A stretch of DNA of 64,000 nt from Labyrinthula sp. Ha. Lineage: Eukaryota; Sar; Bigyra; Labyrinthulida; Labyrinthulaceae. The DNA lies in the NCBI GenBank assembly GCA_015227615.1, contig JAALGZ010000005.1, positions 186,001 through 250,000 on the forward strand. The letters run 5' to 3'. Below, in pieces: positions 47,852 through 60,300 of this stretch. Position 1 is the first letter of the stretch. Each line of letters opens with the position of its first letter. The notes below the pieces were generated by a model. The model was not told the origin of the DNA, ran no database searches, and saw only the letters and a program-made list of their open reading frames with translations. The position numbers were made by a program, and so were the translations under genes.

Positions 47852-48539
47852 TTAACTCTTCTTGCTGAAGAAACTGAAGGTTTGAAGCATATCTTCGAGA
47901 GAGTTTACCTCATTAGTTTCTTTCACCAGAACCTCGTTCAAGTCAAAAAATATATTTTGTCTATTTTTTATAGAATAACTTTCTTTCAACTGAGGTACTT
48001 GAGCAGGATCTTCAACTAAGAGAAAAATCATCACGTGCTTTGGATGAAACAGTTTTTCTAGAAAATCTTCAAAATTAGGATTCGATTCCTTAAGGTTTTC
48101 ATAGTACGGCACAAGCACATCCTGAGAAAAATTAACAGCCGCATTTAACTTTCTTTGTCGACAGAGCTCTATAATGATTAGATGAGAGATAATTCACCAA
48201 TGAAATGTTGCTGCAACAATTTGTACTTTTGTAGGTTGAAGTCAAAGTTTTTGTTACTTGGATAAAGTTTATCTAAAGTTAAAGATAAAAACAATGTATA
48301 CCCAAAAAAAGAAGAGCCTCCTCTGTTTTCCCCGCAAAAATAAGTTTTCTTAATCTTTCCCTACTTTTCAAGCTGTCAGTATTTTGTTCATCACAAACAC
48401 CCTGTAACCCCGTTTCTTCTACAAAACTTACAGCGGCTTCTCCAAATCCCGAATAATTCAAATAATCGTAAATAATTTTTGATAAATCCTCCTGCACAAT
48501 ACTGGAAAGCTGGGATGCTTTGTATTGCTGGTTTTGCAT
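47852..48539 (-). CDS. GID8: GID8/TWA1-like CTLH ubiquitin-ligase subunit, three exons
   Basis: Exons are 48539-48302, 48272-48198 and 48168-47852, with two 29-nt introns (48273-48301, 48169-48197). The frame is kept, giving 209 aa (human GID8 228). Residues about 10-45 are a LisH motif (LSKIIYDYLNYSGFGEAAVSFVEE, in two halves). A CTLH/CRA region follows: SRERLRKLIFAGKTEEALLF, then NLQKYKLLQQHFIELCRQRK (human FHLQQQHLIELIRQRE) and a C-terminal block from MIFLLVEDPAQVPQL onward. GID8 is the scaffold that joins the RanBP9-like and RING subunits of the GID/CTLH E3 ligase, which degrades gluconeogenic enzymes in yeast. The middle exon is only 75 bp and does not form a long open frame alone. RanBPM-type paralogs are less likely because no SPRY domain is present. 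Confidence 0.85.
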
Positions 48540-51500
48540 TATGCAAGTGTTTCTCTATACGGTCGTAAATCTAAGAAAATTTCTTAGGTTGGTGTGTTAA
48601 TGCACCATTGGTTTACTCCTTTGTAGATAATTGGTGAGCGAAACTATAGAAGAAATGAGAACTCAAGTCCCAGTAATGGATAGGAAACTGAATAATTTAA
48701 GGATTCTTTTATATTTTATTAGATATTCTAACTAAGATAAGATCTTTCTCGTGAGCCATTTGAAAACTAGCCACATATACTCGCCTCATTTTAAGTGTGG
48801 GTTTTCTTTTTTTCTATGGTTTTAAGAATTTCTTTAGTGTCCAACCCTTACTGGAATTGCAATTGGCGTCCGCCAAATTCTCGATTATATTATAGGAGAT
48901 AAACTATATTTATTTTTATTGATAGTTGCTTCCTCTACTCTCGAACCAACCAAGCTACTAATTTAGTTATCTCATTTGACGCCCTTGGTTAATACCTGAT
49001 AAAATTGTATGCAGGAAACTACTTAAAATGCTAATCCGGCTTGAGAATACCCATATTATATGACAAAATGTCATAAGGGGACTCTAAAAAGATGAAAATT
49101 AGACCAACTTACTGCTTTTTGTATCACAGAGTGTCGCGCGCGATGTTTGATGCATGACACATCCAAACGGAGCAAAAACCACGAAACAGTAAATGTGGGA
49201 CATACTACTGATATGCTAATAATCTTTGATTTGATATATATATCTAGATTGTTTTTTCTCATAAATTAGAAACTCAAAAAAGAAGAAAAGCTTCGAAATT
49301 TTGGCAAATAAGCGAGCATGAGAAACCTAAGAAACCCCCTTGGCGATAGCTAGCTTTCTGATTGAGGAAGCATTTAGGATGAAATAACATTCAACAGGCT
49401 TATTCAATTGGCTTACATGTGTATCTTGTAAAAATATTGATATTGGTGGTTACATAAAAGTATTAAAATTACTGATGAAATAGACATTCAAGGCGTGGAA
49501 CCCCATACCCAAGAATTAGGGGCACTATAAGAGTTAAGTTAGGTTGTTCAAGGTGAACTAACCAGCCCTCATTTATAATTAGTTACTATGTTCAAAGGGG
49601 AATAAGTGATTCGGTCATAACTAAGAGCTGTTTGTTCTGAGCGTTTAATGCAAATCAATTAACGAGTAAATCTGTATGAGGGTCTGGCGAGCGATTTTCT
49701 CAGGTTCTCAGGAACATTCATACGTGCCTCGCCGCATGATTATCTGATCTCAACTGAATAACATGTTGATTGAACTAACTTGAATATATGCATTAAAGAA
49801 TAATTATCGCTCAAGAGTATAGTTTTTCAGTGTGTCTGATATTATGTAAGCAAGATACCCAGTAGGAAAATCACTGCACGGCAAATAAACCAGGAAATGA
49901 GATCTTTCGTAAGTTTACTTTCCTTTTGCTATTGTAATTAACAAACTCTTTAAGTCGATATAAGGCAATTCATTGCGGAATTCAGTAATTTTCAGGTGCC
50001 GAAAATTGCGTGTCACCCTAGTATCGGCTTCTATTCTGCAAAAAAAAATATAATACTTTCTTATATTCAGTGCTTAAAGTCGCAGGCCATGTACTTAGTT
50101 ATTGGGGGATCCTAGCCCAAAACTCTAAAGTATATAAGAGAAGCTCGATGTTACTGACGTTTAAAGTTTGTAGATCATAATAGCTTTGCTTGATTGCTTT
50201 AAGTATGACACAGTTTTACGTAACTAAGCTAGGAGGGATAACCTCAATGCAGTAGCTCGCGAGTCTGATATTTTAGAGGGTGAGAGCAATGTTATCTTCC
50301 TTAAATGTTTTCTTTGTTACCTTTTGCTCCAATATTTGAACGTTTACGAGGCAGTAGAAGCCTTTGGAAGTAGTTTTAAGATCTACGGATTCTCACATAA
50401 GCTACTCAATCTCTTCAAATACCCCAGCAAAGCAGATGAATGGAAAATTATTCTTAACGAGCGATAACATGTAGAGAAGAATATAGAATAAGACTAAAAG
50501 TTCAATACTATAGGTTTAATTACTAAGAATTCGCGTTCTTGTTGTACTTTGAATATTAGAAATATCTGCATATTTAGAGCAATTGATGCTGCACCCAAAT
50601 TTGAAGGCATTCTAAGTTTTGTGTGCATAAAGCGCATAACTAAGCTGCTCAGCTCATGACATTACATCTTTGTGATGATATGTACTTTGTTGTATGGGGC
50701 GTATGTAATTAACTCATAATTAATCAACATATATTATAGCTACAGTTTTTCAATAATTTCTTTCAATAATTCCTGAACTATTTTTATTCATTTTTGCTAG
50801 TTAATTGAAAATTGGAATGAAATCAGTATAATTTGATAAGAATCAAAATCCTAAATTTTCTAGTTGACACTCAAAACGAAAACATTTATCTAAAATATGT
50901 TGATTAGTTTTATCAAAGACGATGTCTACAAAGTTGCGATAGTTCCATAACAATTTGAGCAAATACCCCTACATGTTTAACCGGAAAAGGTTTTCAGCAT
51001 GGGGATTTGTATTAAGAGAATTGAACACTGCTGCAGACACCTTCTTAGCAATATTATGGAATGCCGAAAGTACGTTGTCAGTGGATTTCTGCCTTTCTAT
51101 CTCTCTTGTTTGGAGAATGGGGTGAGCAGTGTCAATGAAGCACGTACTGGATGGGTATTTTTGTCCAGCACACTCGGAATTATACATACTCGGTTACTGT
51201 TTAATAAGTGTATTAATCTCTTAATATAGAAATGAAACAAGAAAAAGACTCTCATAATAAGCAATGCTCATGTTGATGTTTGAGCTAAGCTCATAAGCAT
51301 TATCTATGGATATGATTTGTTCAAATTCAAGTAGCCCAGGAAAAATATAAATAATTTGACTTTCTTATTATGCACTCTAAAGAGGCACATTGCAATTCTG
51401 TATGGGCAGTTTGTTGAAATCAAATATATTTTTTATAATTATTATCAATTATATTTTTTGCTGGTGCTTAAACATTGAGAACTCTACTCTTCGACAGTTC

Positions 51501-54500
51501 GAAATAGAATAACCATGAATTATTTTCGAATTTAAGTATTAAATAAGGAGCCAAGGAAAGTCTGATTTGAGGAACGACATGTGTACGAAATTAACAAAAC
51601 GATAAAGAATATTGATGTAAAAAAATTTAGTAGAACTATGTTCTTCACAATTTAATGGCTGTTCCACTTTAAACTTCTGCTTGAGGTGAGCTCTTGTGAC
51701 ACAGGACTGGAAGCGCCATATTCCCAAGTGAAATTAACTATAGTAGGTAGACATTGCTATCGTCAATACATTAACGTAAGCTAACGATAGATAACGGTAA
51801 TGCAACTCTGTGGCAGAGAAAGTAACGGATCTTTTTACAATGTTAAATTATCGTTTTTTATTGTATTTTCGGAAATCCATAATTTCTATTCACGATACAA
51901 AAACTAACAAACCAAGTAAAGTTGTGAAAAGCAAAATAAAGAACCTAAATACACAGTACGTAGTTAACAAGAAGCTTAAAATTGGAGAAATCAGAAGCTG
52001 TCATCGCTCAGCCTCTAGTCCTAAGCGTAAAAAATAAAAAAATACCGGTTTTTACCTTGTTTCATCTTAAAAACACATACAATATTTGTCTTTAGGTGAA
52101 CTTAAATTACCTTTTTTTAGTTAAATAGAGTCATATGTGTAAATATTAACCTAGCCTTGAGCATCTTTTCAATGGCATACCTAAAAAAGCAGAGGTTTCT
52201 ACATAGAAATTCAGAAAAAAGACGATGTTTTGTTTAATCGAAAGCAGTAAAACCCAAAAAGTTTTTTTTAATTAAGCTTACTAAAAAAATTATAAATAAA
52301 ACTCTAAATTGTGAGCTACAGTCTAATTTCCAAGTATTACAAGGAGTAGAAGCTCTGATTTGACTTGATTAGAGTTGTGTTTGGAAGCAGGTTAACTGAA
52401 AACTTATATCGATTGCTCTGGTATATTAGCGTGCTCTTGAAATTTTTTAAAGAAGTAGAATACCTTTAAAATTCTCCTGCCTTCTACTCGCAAGCATAGT
52501 TCAGACTAGTTCATTGAGCGGCATCACCCATGCAGAAATAATACACATTTACGAAAATCATTATTCATAGTGTCAGAGATGTTGGAGGTATCATAATTTG
52601 CTAGTAAGCCTATTTAGAATACCCCAATATTGTATTAAACTTGTCCAATATTCAAATTGACAGGTTATTTCGATTGATAAGATCTACTAAGGCTCTAGAC
52701 CAGTATTTATTGAGCCATTTCACGAATTGAAGTTGAGAAAAACAGCGTTTCCCCTCCACACCAAATTTCTCCACCAAAATATTTAAATTTATCGCAATTT
52801 GTTATAGGCTATTAATTCTTCTTGCTTTTATGGGGTTTAAAGAGCAAAGACTTATAAGACTGCAGAATCTCTGTGAGATTTCGTATTTTCAGATATAAAG
52901 ATTTTTAATACTTGACTCTTTGAATGAGGTTCACCTTTGTTACACTTAATTTGATCATAAATTATTCAAAAAATTAGTTAAGGAACGAGTATTAGTAGAT
53001 TTATACGGTCTCATAGCACTCCGATAACTTGTGTAATTGGCCCTCATAGTTTTTTGCTTCAGGTTATGTTTTCTTGCAGATCTGTGAATGCAATGAAAAA
53101 GACCTTAAAATTTTTGTTTCTAAGATTTTCAGTGTCAATGTTTATTAACTACTCTGATAAAAGGTGTGTTGCGAAAGATTTTTTTTATTCAGAATATATG
53201 GTTGGCGAGAATATGGTGTTTGAAGAAAATTTGGTCATGAACATTACCGAGTTTTTTAAGTCTCATTTTCAGTAAACATAGTTTAATAAACTTTATATTA
53301 TTTTAATCCTCCAAATTTTTATAATAGACAGTCTTAGTTTGAATTTGTAATATTTGTTCAGCGCTATAAAATAGTTTAGGGTGTGTTTTAGATTTTATGC
53401 CCAGTATACTGCATTCTTGAAAATTCGATTGATATTGTCCATCCGTAGAAAGGGAAAATGGATGACACTATCATTAGGTATGGGTCTTGATTTTAGAGTA
53501 ATCGCTCTACTTGTCACTTTGTTCCGGCTCTTTAAATTGTGTATTCATTATTTTCCAGTCGATATTTAATAGGGATGCCATTGTTTCATGATGCTTTCTG
53601 CCTCAGGAATATTCTCTTTTTAAAGGAGGGTAATTATCTTGTATCACCTAATACCTAGTTTGAATAGATTGCTGAAAGTATACCTTCTTTTTTTCAACTC
53701 GCAAAACTCGCTTGCAAGGGTTTTTTAAAGTGTAAAGAATCACCCCATGGTGGATATTGACATAAAAAGAAAATTATAGAACAGGAACTTAAAGTTCTCT
53801 AATGCTACGGATTTTGAGAGGAAAGTCTTCGACATATTTCTTGAAGAACGGTCTCATAACTGATTTTTCATTTGTCCACAAAAAATAAGTGATGTTAAAT
53901 TAAAACAATATCATAACAGAAAATTTCCATTGATTTAAGATATACGTTAACAATAAGACTTAATTCTAAAAATTTTGCGAAGTAAGGGAATCAACCACGT
54001 GAACTTAATGGTGTTGATTGAAAGTACTTCAAACCCATATTTGGCATGAAAACAGTTTCTATTCACTGAGAAAGCACAATTTCACTGAAAAAATCTATAT
54101 ATTAAGTTTATTTGATTCATAAACTTAAAAAAGTATCTGCACTGAGGTCTTGCTATTACTGAATAATAATAAATCCTATGAGCTTTTAAGGAATGAAAAT
54201 ACCTTTGGAATAGTGTGCTGCAGTTCTGCTGGAGAAAAAATTGTCCAAATACAAAGATTTATTGATCTTAATTACTTAAGACTTTAGAGTTCTAGCATGT
54301 ATTTATATTTACTTAGAAACCTAACTGAAAAATAAATTTTGCTGCTAGCTCTCTCTTAATAATCTCTACAAGAGCTTTCCACTGGTATCTTTTGTGTTTC
54401 TTAATAGTTATTTCAAGTTGGTACGGAAGCCTTTCTGGACAATAATTATACGATGCTGTTGCTTTCTTATGAAACTATATGTTTTTTCAAGTGATTAGCT

Positions 54501-55134
54501 AAAGGTAAACATTAAGCGAACTAGTTCCTAAGACTTATAAAGGAAAGTGCTCTCAATAGCACATTTCTTGTTGTGTTCAAGCTCATTCTAAATTAGCTTT
54601 TCTATAGTATTGCTTTGTCTTGATAATTTTTTAAAACCAATCATATCCAAGAAATACTCAATATAGATTAGAGATGTTCTTTTACTACGATCAAAGAATA
54701 CTTTGATATCTTATCTACTAACATTCATTACGTGTTACTCAAAACAATACTTTTACCTTAACGTTATATCTATCGTTAGAACGATAACCATGTCTATTAT
54801 AATCCGATATCTTCTTAACAAGTGTATAATTGAAACAGTATAAGTGTACCTTCAACAACTCTCCATCTACCTAAACCAACAGTGGAAATTCAAAATTCCA
54901 CAACACTTATTATAACTCTATTTTCATATTAATTCATTAACACAAAAGAATATATAATATTGAAATGAACCGGGAACTCATGCCCAAAATAGAATTCCCC
55001 AAAATGTTGTAGCAAGTGAGGAACTCGTTCCCATAACAAAACTTTCCGCCAACTTTGTTCGTTAAACCAAGTTCGATAATCTTCAAGAAAATATCAACCA
55101 ACTCATTCAATTATTGAATCCCTCATTATATAGA
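48540..55134. other. Intergenic, one dispersed-repeat copy, no gene recognised
   Basis: About 6.6 kb between the start of GID8 and the start of the membrane-protein gene, so both promoters are inside. It holds repeat copy D at 50810-50930. The open frames 51810-52037, 53054-53275 and 53381-53569 show no domain, and the first lacks an ATG at its annotated end. Confidence 0.45.
50810..50930 (+). repeat. Dispersed repeat, copy D
   Basis: It begins ATTGGAATGAAATCAGTATA, then ATTTGATAAGAATCAAAATC, and ends TTTTATCAAAGACGATGTC. It aligns with copies A, B and C over about 120 bp. It differs from each at many positions, so the family is old. Confidence 0.5.
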
Positions 55135-57288
55135 ATGAGTCAAACAGAACCCTCAGAAGATTCTAGCTTTAGAGTTACTTTTGCCCTCTTAGCTTGTGGA
55201 GATGCCTCAATATTTAATGTTTCATGCGATAAGGCAGAAAGAGTTATTGCTATTCTTGTTATTGTGCCTTTGATTCTTTTGTGTTTTTATCAATACTTTT
55301 CAAGATCGCCTTTGTACAGATGGATATGTTGTTATGTTCCAAAGACAGCGCAAAATACCTCACTGTGTGCGTTCTTCTTGTGTTGTTGTTCCCCTTTAGC
55401 CAGTGAATCCCAGGTGCATAACCTTGTGATAGATTATGAAACACTTCGAGGCAGCAAAATGCACTTTCTATCTGATTTTTCCCCACCTGTCACTGGAAGA
55501 ACTGATACGTCTTTGGTCGAAGAAGAGTTAACTTTTGCTCAGAAAACACAAGCCAGAATGAAGATGAAGAGGTTCTTGTCAAAAGCTTCAGAAATGCAAA
55601 AATTATCCATTAATTTTTACCTAACAGATGATAGAGACTCTGAGGATTCGAAAGATGATCTCAATGCTGGTTCCAAGAACACAAACTTTTTTGTCAAGCT
55701 GTTTTATTTTTTGAGAAGGACATATCGAATTAAAAAGTATGAGGACTACTTGCTCCTCTATGGACCAAATTTGGACTCTGCATTATATTCAGAAACATTT
55801 GCTCTTCCAGTTTTGCAGAATCAGGTGCCGAAACTTGCTCTCATGAGGAAAATTTCGTTTTTTATCTGGTTCTTTCTTCCAATTATGTTGCCTTTTTTTG
55901 CTCTTTGCTTTCTCTCAGTTACATTTGGATATGACTCACTTAGAAATGAATTCTCACTAATTGCTCTGGTTATTCTTACGTTTTCACTGGCTGGATGCTG
56001 TCTTTCATTGTTTTACCTAAATGTGGGCTGCAAGTTGATGTCGCTTACTGAAGCTAATTCCACAATAGTCTCTTCAATCAGCGTTAGCCAAAAGGCAATG
56101 GAGGTAGTGAAGAATAAGTTTTCTGTTAGGCCATGTGATACTGCACCAACCACAAGGCTGTATAACATGAGTCCGAAAGGTAAAACTAAACCCGGAAAAG
56201 ATGTTCATGTTATAAAAATTGAGAGTGGCCAATTTGAAGAATCAGAAGTATTAGCTATAGAGACACAGGTTGACAAGGATGTAGAAGCAGCGAGTAGCGA
56301 GCACTCAACAGTTGTTGTTGTACCCTCCGAAATCTTATCAGTTTCTTCTAAGGAGGAAAGCGTCGCTTCTGCGAATGTAGAAACCAGTGCTAAGACAGCC
56401 AGTGGAACCGTTTCAGGTAGGCCCATAGATTCATTTCAAGAAGCCCAGGCATCGTCTCCTTTCACTGTTGAACCTAGTGTAGATGCCAAATCTCCACCAT
56501 TGTCTTCCCTTACAAAATCAACGTCGAAAAGGGTACAGCCACAGAGCACTTCAGGTTTTTTCAATGCAACTAAAAGCCTGAGTAGTAGTTTCAGTTCAAG
56601 TTCTAGTCCAACTCGGTCCATGTTGCCTCTAGAATCGACCCTAGCTACACCAGCAAAGGTGCCGGCAGTTGAAGTGCCTAAACCTTTGCCTTTTTCTTCA
56701 CATTTGGAAATGCAAAAGAATATGCGATCCTTCGAAGATGAACTTGATTCTGGTATATTTTCGAATCAATCTTTGCATAATCAAAGGAGAAAAACACTTA
56801 TTGCTGAAGACAATGCAGGACCCAACGTGACAGTAAATGACCTTTCTGATGCGGAGTCTGATTTTACCCCAGTTTATGCAGTGGAAGCTATACCCTTAGC
56901 CGAAATGGACGAGGACGATAGTACCAGAAGCTTCTCAGCCCATAGAGCCTTTGATCAGGCAATTTTTGTAGAGGTCACTGATGCCGATATGAAGAGAATG
57001 GAAGAGGGATCACCTATAGAAAGTGTGGCTAACTATGAATATAATTGGAATAACTATGATGACCTTAACCGGTCATCACGTGTTCACAGTATTTATCAGG
57101 ATCAGAATGAAGAGAAACAAGAAGAGGAATTAAGTGTTGCTTCTACCGCAGAGTTTGAGGAATATGTTCGGGATAACTATAGTAACGCAAGTGAGATACT
57201 GCGGCGGAGTACAGCCTCAAACTCTAGTTTTTCAATTCCTTCTATTGACGCTTTGCTAGAAGAAGCGGAAAAAGAACAAGATATTTAA
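55135..57288 (+). CDS. Unrecognised three-pass membrane protein with a long disordered tail
   Basis: A single-exon protein of 717 aa started at ATG 55135 (the frame is open to 55114, but that codon is TTG). I do not recognise the family. Hydrophobic segments lie at about 36-54 (VIAILVIVPLILLCFYQYF), 239-263 and 273-296. Between the first two are a Cys-rich stretch at about 65-86 (CCYVPK ... FFLCCCSP), perhaps palmitoylated, and a charged loop with a YFLRRTYRIKKYEDYLLLYG block at about 190-210. Residues about 300-717 are Ser/Thr-, Glu- and Asp-rich with serine runs, probably disordered and phosphorylated. There is no signal peptide ahead of the first span. It is convergent with UGGT, 91 bp between stops. 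A vesicle or plasma-membrane scaffold is possible, but this is a guess. Confidence 0.75.
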   Translation: MSQTEPSEDSSFRVTFALLACGDASIFNVSCDKAERVIAILVIVPLILLCFYQYFSRSPLYRWICCYVPKTAQNTSLCAFFLCCCSPLASESQVHNLVIDYETLRGSKMHFLSDFSPPVTGRTDTSLVEEELTFAQKTQARMKMKRFLSKASEMQKLSINFYLTDDRDSEDSKDDLNAGSKNTNFFVKLFYFLRRTYRIKKYEDYLLLYGPNLDSALYSETFALPVLQNQVPKLALMRKISFFIWFFLPIMLPFFALCFLSVTFGYDSLRNEFSLIALVILTFSLAGCCLSLFYLNVGCKLMSLTEANSTIVSSISVSQKAMEVVKNKFSVRPCDTAPTTRLYNMSPKGKTKPGKDVHVIKIESGQFEESEVLAIETQVDKDVEAASSEHSTVVVVPSEILSVSSKEESVASANVETSAKTASGTVSGRPIDSFQEAQASSPFTVEPSVDAKSPPLSSLTKSTSKRVQPQSTSGFFNATKSLSSSFSSSSSPTRSMLPLESTLATPAKVPAVEVPKPLPFSSHLEMQKNMRSFEDELDSGIFSNQSLHNQRRKTLIAEDNAGPNVTVNDLSDAESDFTPVYAVEAIPLAEMDEDDSTRSFSAHRAFDQAIFVEVTDADMKRMEEGSPIESVANYEYNWNNYDDLNRSSRVHSIYQDQNEEKQEEELSVASTAEFEEYVRDNYSNASEILRRSTASNSSFSIPSIDALLEEAEKEQDI

Positions 57289-57379
57289 GCAAAGATAGAC
57301 CATCAAGCTAGCTAAATCCTTTTAATTAGAATATGTGTGCTCTTCTCTAACCATGAAAACCTTATGAGCCAAACTCTTA

Positions 57380-60300
57380 TTAAAACAATAGTTTAATAGC
57401 AGCTTCAATCTCGTTATCCATTTCAGTCCAACTCTTGTTAAACAACCCTCCGCTAATTACCCTTTGCGCCATTGACAGTTTTGGTTCTTTATGAAGAGGA
57501 TTATTACACAGATCTATAGTCTTAGCCAATGGCTTTGTTTCTAAGGAACACCAACTCTCGCACCAAAGCCACTCTTGGGGTAGAGAAAAAATAGGAATCT
57601 CGTTCTGTGCATAATTCGGCAAATCCTGATCTAAGTTGCTAAGAGAGTTCTTGTCTCTACTAAGCATCGAGTAAATTTCACGCAGTTTGTCTCCGACATT
57701 CCGTTTTCTAAACAGATTGAGGTCAACAACAAACAGAGCGGATATATGGTACGGACGTCCCCGTAGGTGGTTGACCCAATAAGAGTTTGGTTGCCTCCAG
57801 AACTGAAAACCTAAAGTATCTTTGTTACTGTCACAAAACGGGGTAAATCCATAAACATTGTCCTGCAGATCCATCTCAAAAATTTCTCTTAAATCTGCAC
57901 GAACAATTTGATCTGCATCAACGTAAACAATTTTTTCAACATCAAGGGGAAATAAAACATCCAAGAATAAGATTTTGTATCCCCAAATTATCCTCTGCTT
58001 TTCAGTTTGCTTATTTAGCCAATTAGGCCAGACATAGCTTACCAACTCAAACTCAACCTTTTTATCTTGAAAGCCTGTGATATTAGAGTTTACTAACCCT
58101 TTTAGGCTTTCTCTAAAGTTTGACGACAAGAAGTTGCTGATAATCCAGAACTTGACGTCATTCTTTGTGCTCGCTACAACACTAGAAATCATAATTCTCA
58201 AGAACCTTTCGTACAGTGCTCCCGATGCAACTGAAAATACATGAATCGTGCCATTGTAAACACCCTGTACACTGTTTTTATTTTTTTTCTTATTTTCTTT
58301 GAATCCAGAAAACCATTGAGAAAAGAATCCCGAACTATCAGCTTCTTGACCAGTCACACTGGTATCGGAAACCATATCTTTAGACTTCAGTTTCTTGAAC
58401 TGTAAAATATTGGCTGTCATCAAAAAGGAGTCAACCTTCACAATTTGATCTCTCTTTCCTGTTAAAAATAAGAAAGGAGGTTCTTCTTCGATCATTAGAT
58501 GGAATACCCCGGGGTATGCTTGAAGTTGAAAATAACCAACATTTCGCATGACAACCGTATCACTGTATCGATCTTTGAAGTTTCCAGCAGGCACCAAGCT
58601 TAACTGCGCACCCGTTGCAGCCACTTTGCGAAAGGTATTTGAAACATCTATACCGTGGCCTGAATAGAGCAAATGCTCTAAGGTGAACTGGAGTTTTAGT
58701 TCACCTTGATCAAGTTCTGAGGCAACACTTGAGAGGAGAAGGTTATCAATGTCCGCAGTTGTTCTAGATGTCGCAGATATCATGATATTTTCAGGAGAAA
58801 TAATATTCAAGGAAAGGATCTGGTCAGTTGGAAGAGACTTGATAGATATTTTAGATGACGGAAAGGAGGCTGTAGCTGACACTTCACTCTTGGGCAAACT
58901 CAGTCGTGCAAACTTCTTAAAAGGAAGTTCGTCAATTTTTTCGTCTGGTAGTAGCACAAGCTAAACTTAAACTGAGATAAAAATTTACAGTAAGGGGAAT
59001 ATTAAGCTCTTTTACCAAAAAATCCAGAAGAGGAAGGACATAGAGCGCTTCATCTTTGTATGGGTTAAGCTCACAAAATATTTCTAAAGGGCTTTGATGT
59101 TGGTAAGAATTAACCTGAATAATTAGTTCTTTAGGGTATTTTGTTAGCGCTTGGACTTTATCTCGTTCACCATTCAGCGTCCGCGAGGTTTCAGAGATGG
59201 AAGAGATCGCAGAGAACATCTGAAGTTTGGAGAAGATGTCAAGTTGAGTATTTCCAGCAACGCGCTGCTGCAAATTATATCGGGTTTCTGAGATATCACG
59301 GTCATAGATGTACTTCATTAGTTCAAAATCTTCGCTATAGAGGATTTTCGACGCTAAAGTTCAAATTAAGAAAAAAAAAATACTGCCTATAGCAAAGGCC
59401 TTATCATTGTAAAGTATAATTGAGGTCTTGCTTAGATGATCAGTAATGTGTGAGGAAATGGCTTCTCCGAAGGTTTCTTTTTTCTCAAGCCAGAAATTGA
59501 GAACCATGTTTGACGCATGTGTAACATCATCTATGGTTAAGCCATCGTCAGCTTCGTTAGAGTGAAGCCAGGATTCAATCCGTTGTTGTGAACCAGTTAC
59601 TTCTACATCTGTTGCAACTTGATAACATGCATTTACATGTCTTGCATAACTAAGAAAGTTGGATAACGACCTATTCGTTTCCTTCGTTCCAAAGTTTGAA
59701 ACAAAAACCAAACTCTCCTTGCAAGCAGCACCTTTCTTTCGCTTTATCTCAGTCATCTCATACCTATCCGCCACTTTGAGCGAGAAATGGGTTCCTGAGC
59801 CTTGCCCTAGAATATCTCGGTTGTACCTGTTTACTAAGAGAGAGCTTCCACCATATAAAATATTCTTCAAAACATCGCCACTATCGGAGAATTCTCCCTT
59901 ATAAATTTGCATCTGTAGTTTACGCTGTTCCATATAGATTAATCTTGGGACAGACTCTTCAAACGTTTCCCTTATGTTCAGATGGGTTTTGCTACTAAAC
60001 TCGTCAATTACAATACCATTAAGGACTATCATGTTTTGTTCAATCCCTTTTGCATCAAGGTACTCCTGCTGTAATTCTAAAGTTTTAATAACTTGGTTGT
60101 TGGATAAGCCTTTAATTTCCCGCTTAGTAATGGAGAATGCGCTAGAATCAAATTGAGAAAACTGGGAGAAATAGGCTTCAAATGAGTGAAGCACCTTAGA
60201 CACGTCCAACCCAGTACTATAGTCATGCTGTGACAATACCATTGAAAGCCAACTTCCAAGTTTATCTTTCAATTTAAGTTGCTTTATGTGAACAAACAAG

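Noticed and set aside
48931-48975. tRNA-like A-box string (minus strand reads TAGCTTGGTTGG)
   Set aside because: The seven bases before it do not pair with any downstream stretch, the D-stem does not close and no proper T-arm follows.
51810-52037. Lys-rich open frame of up to 75 aa
   Set aside because: The annotated start is not ATG, the internal ATG gives only about 65 aa of low-complexity basic sequence, and nothing supports it.
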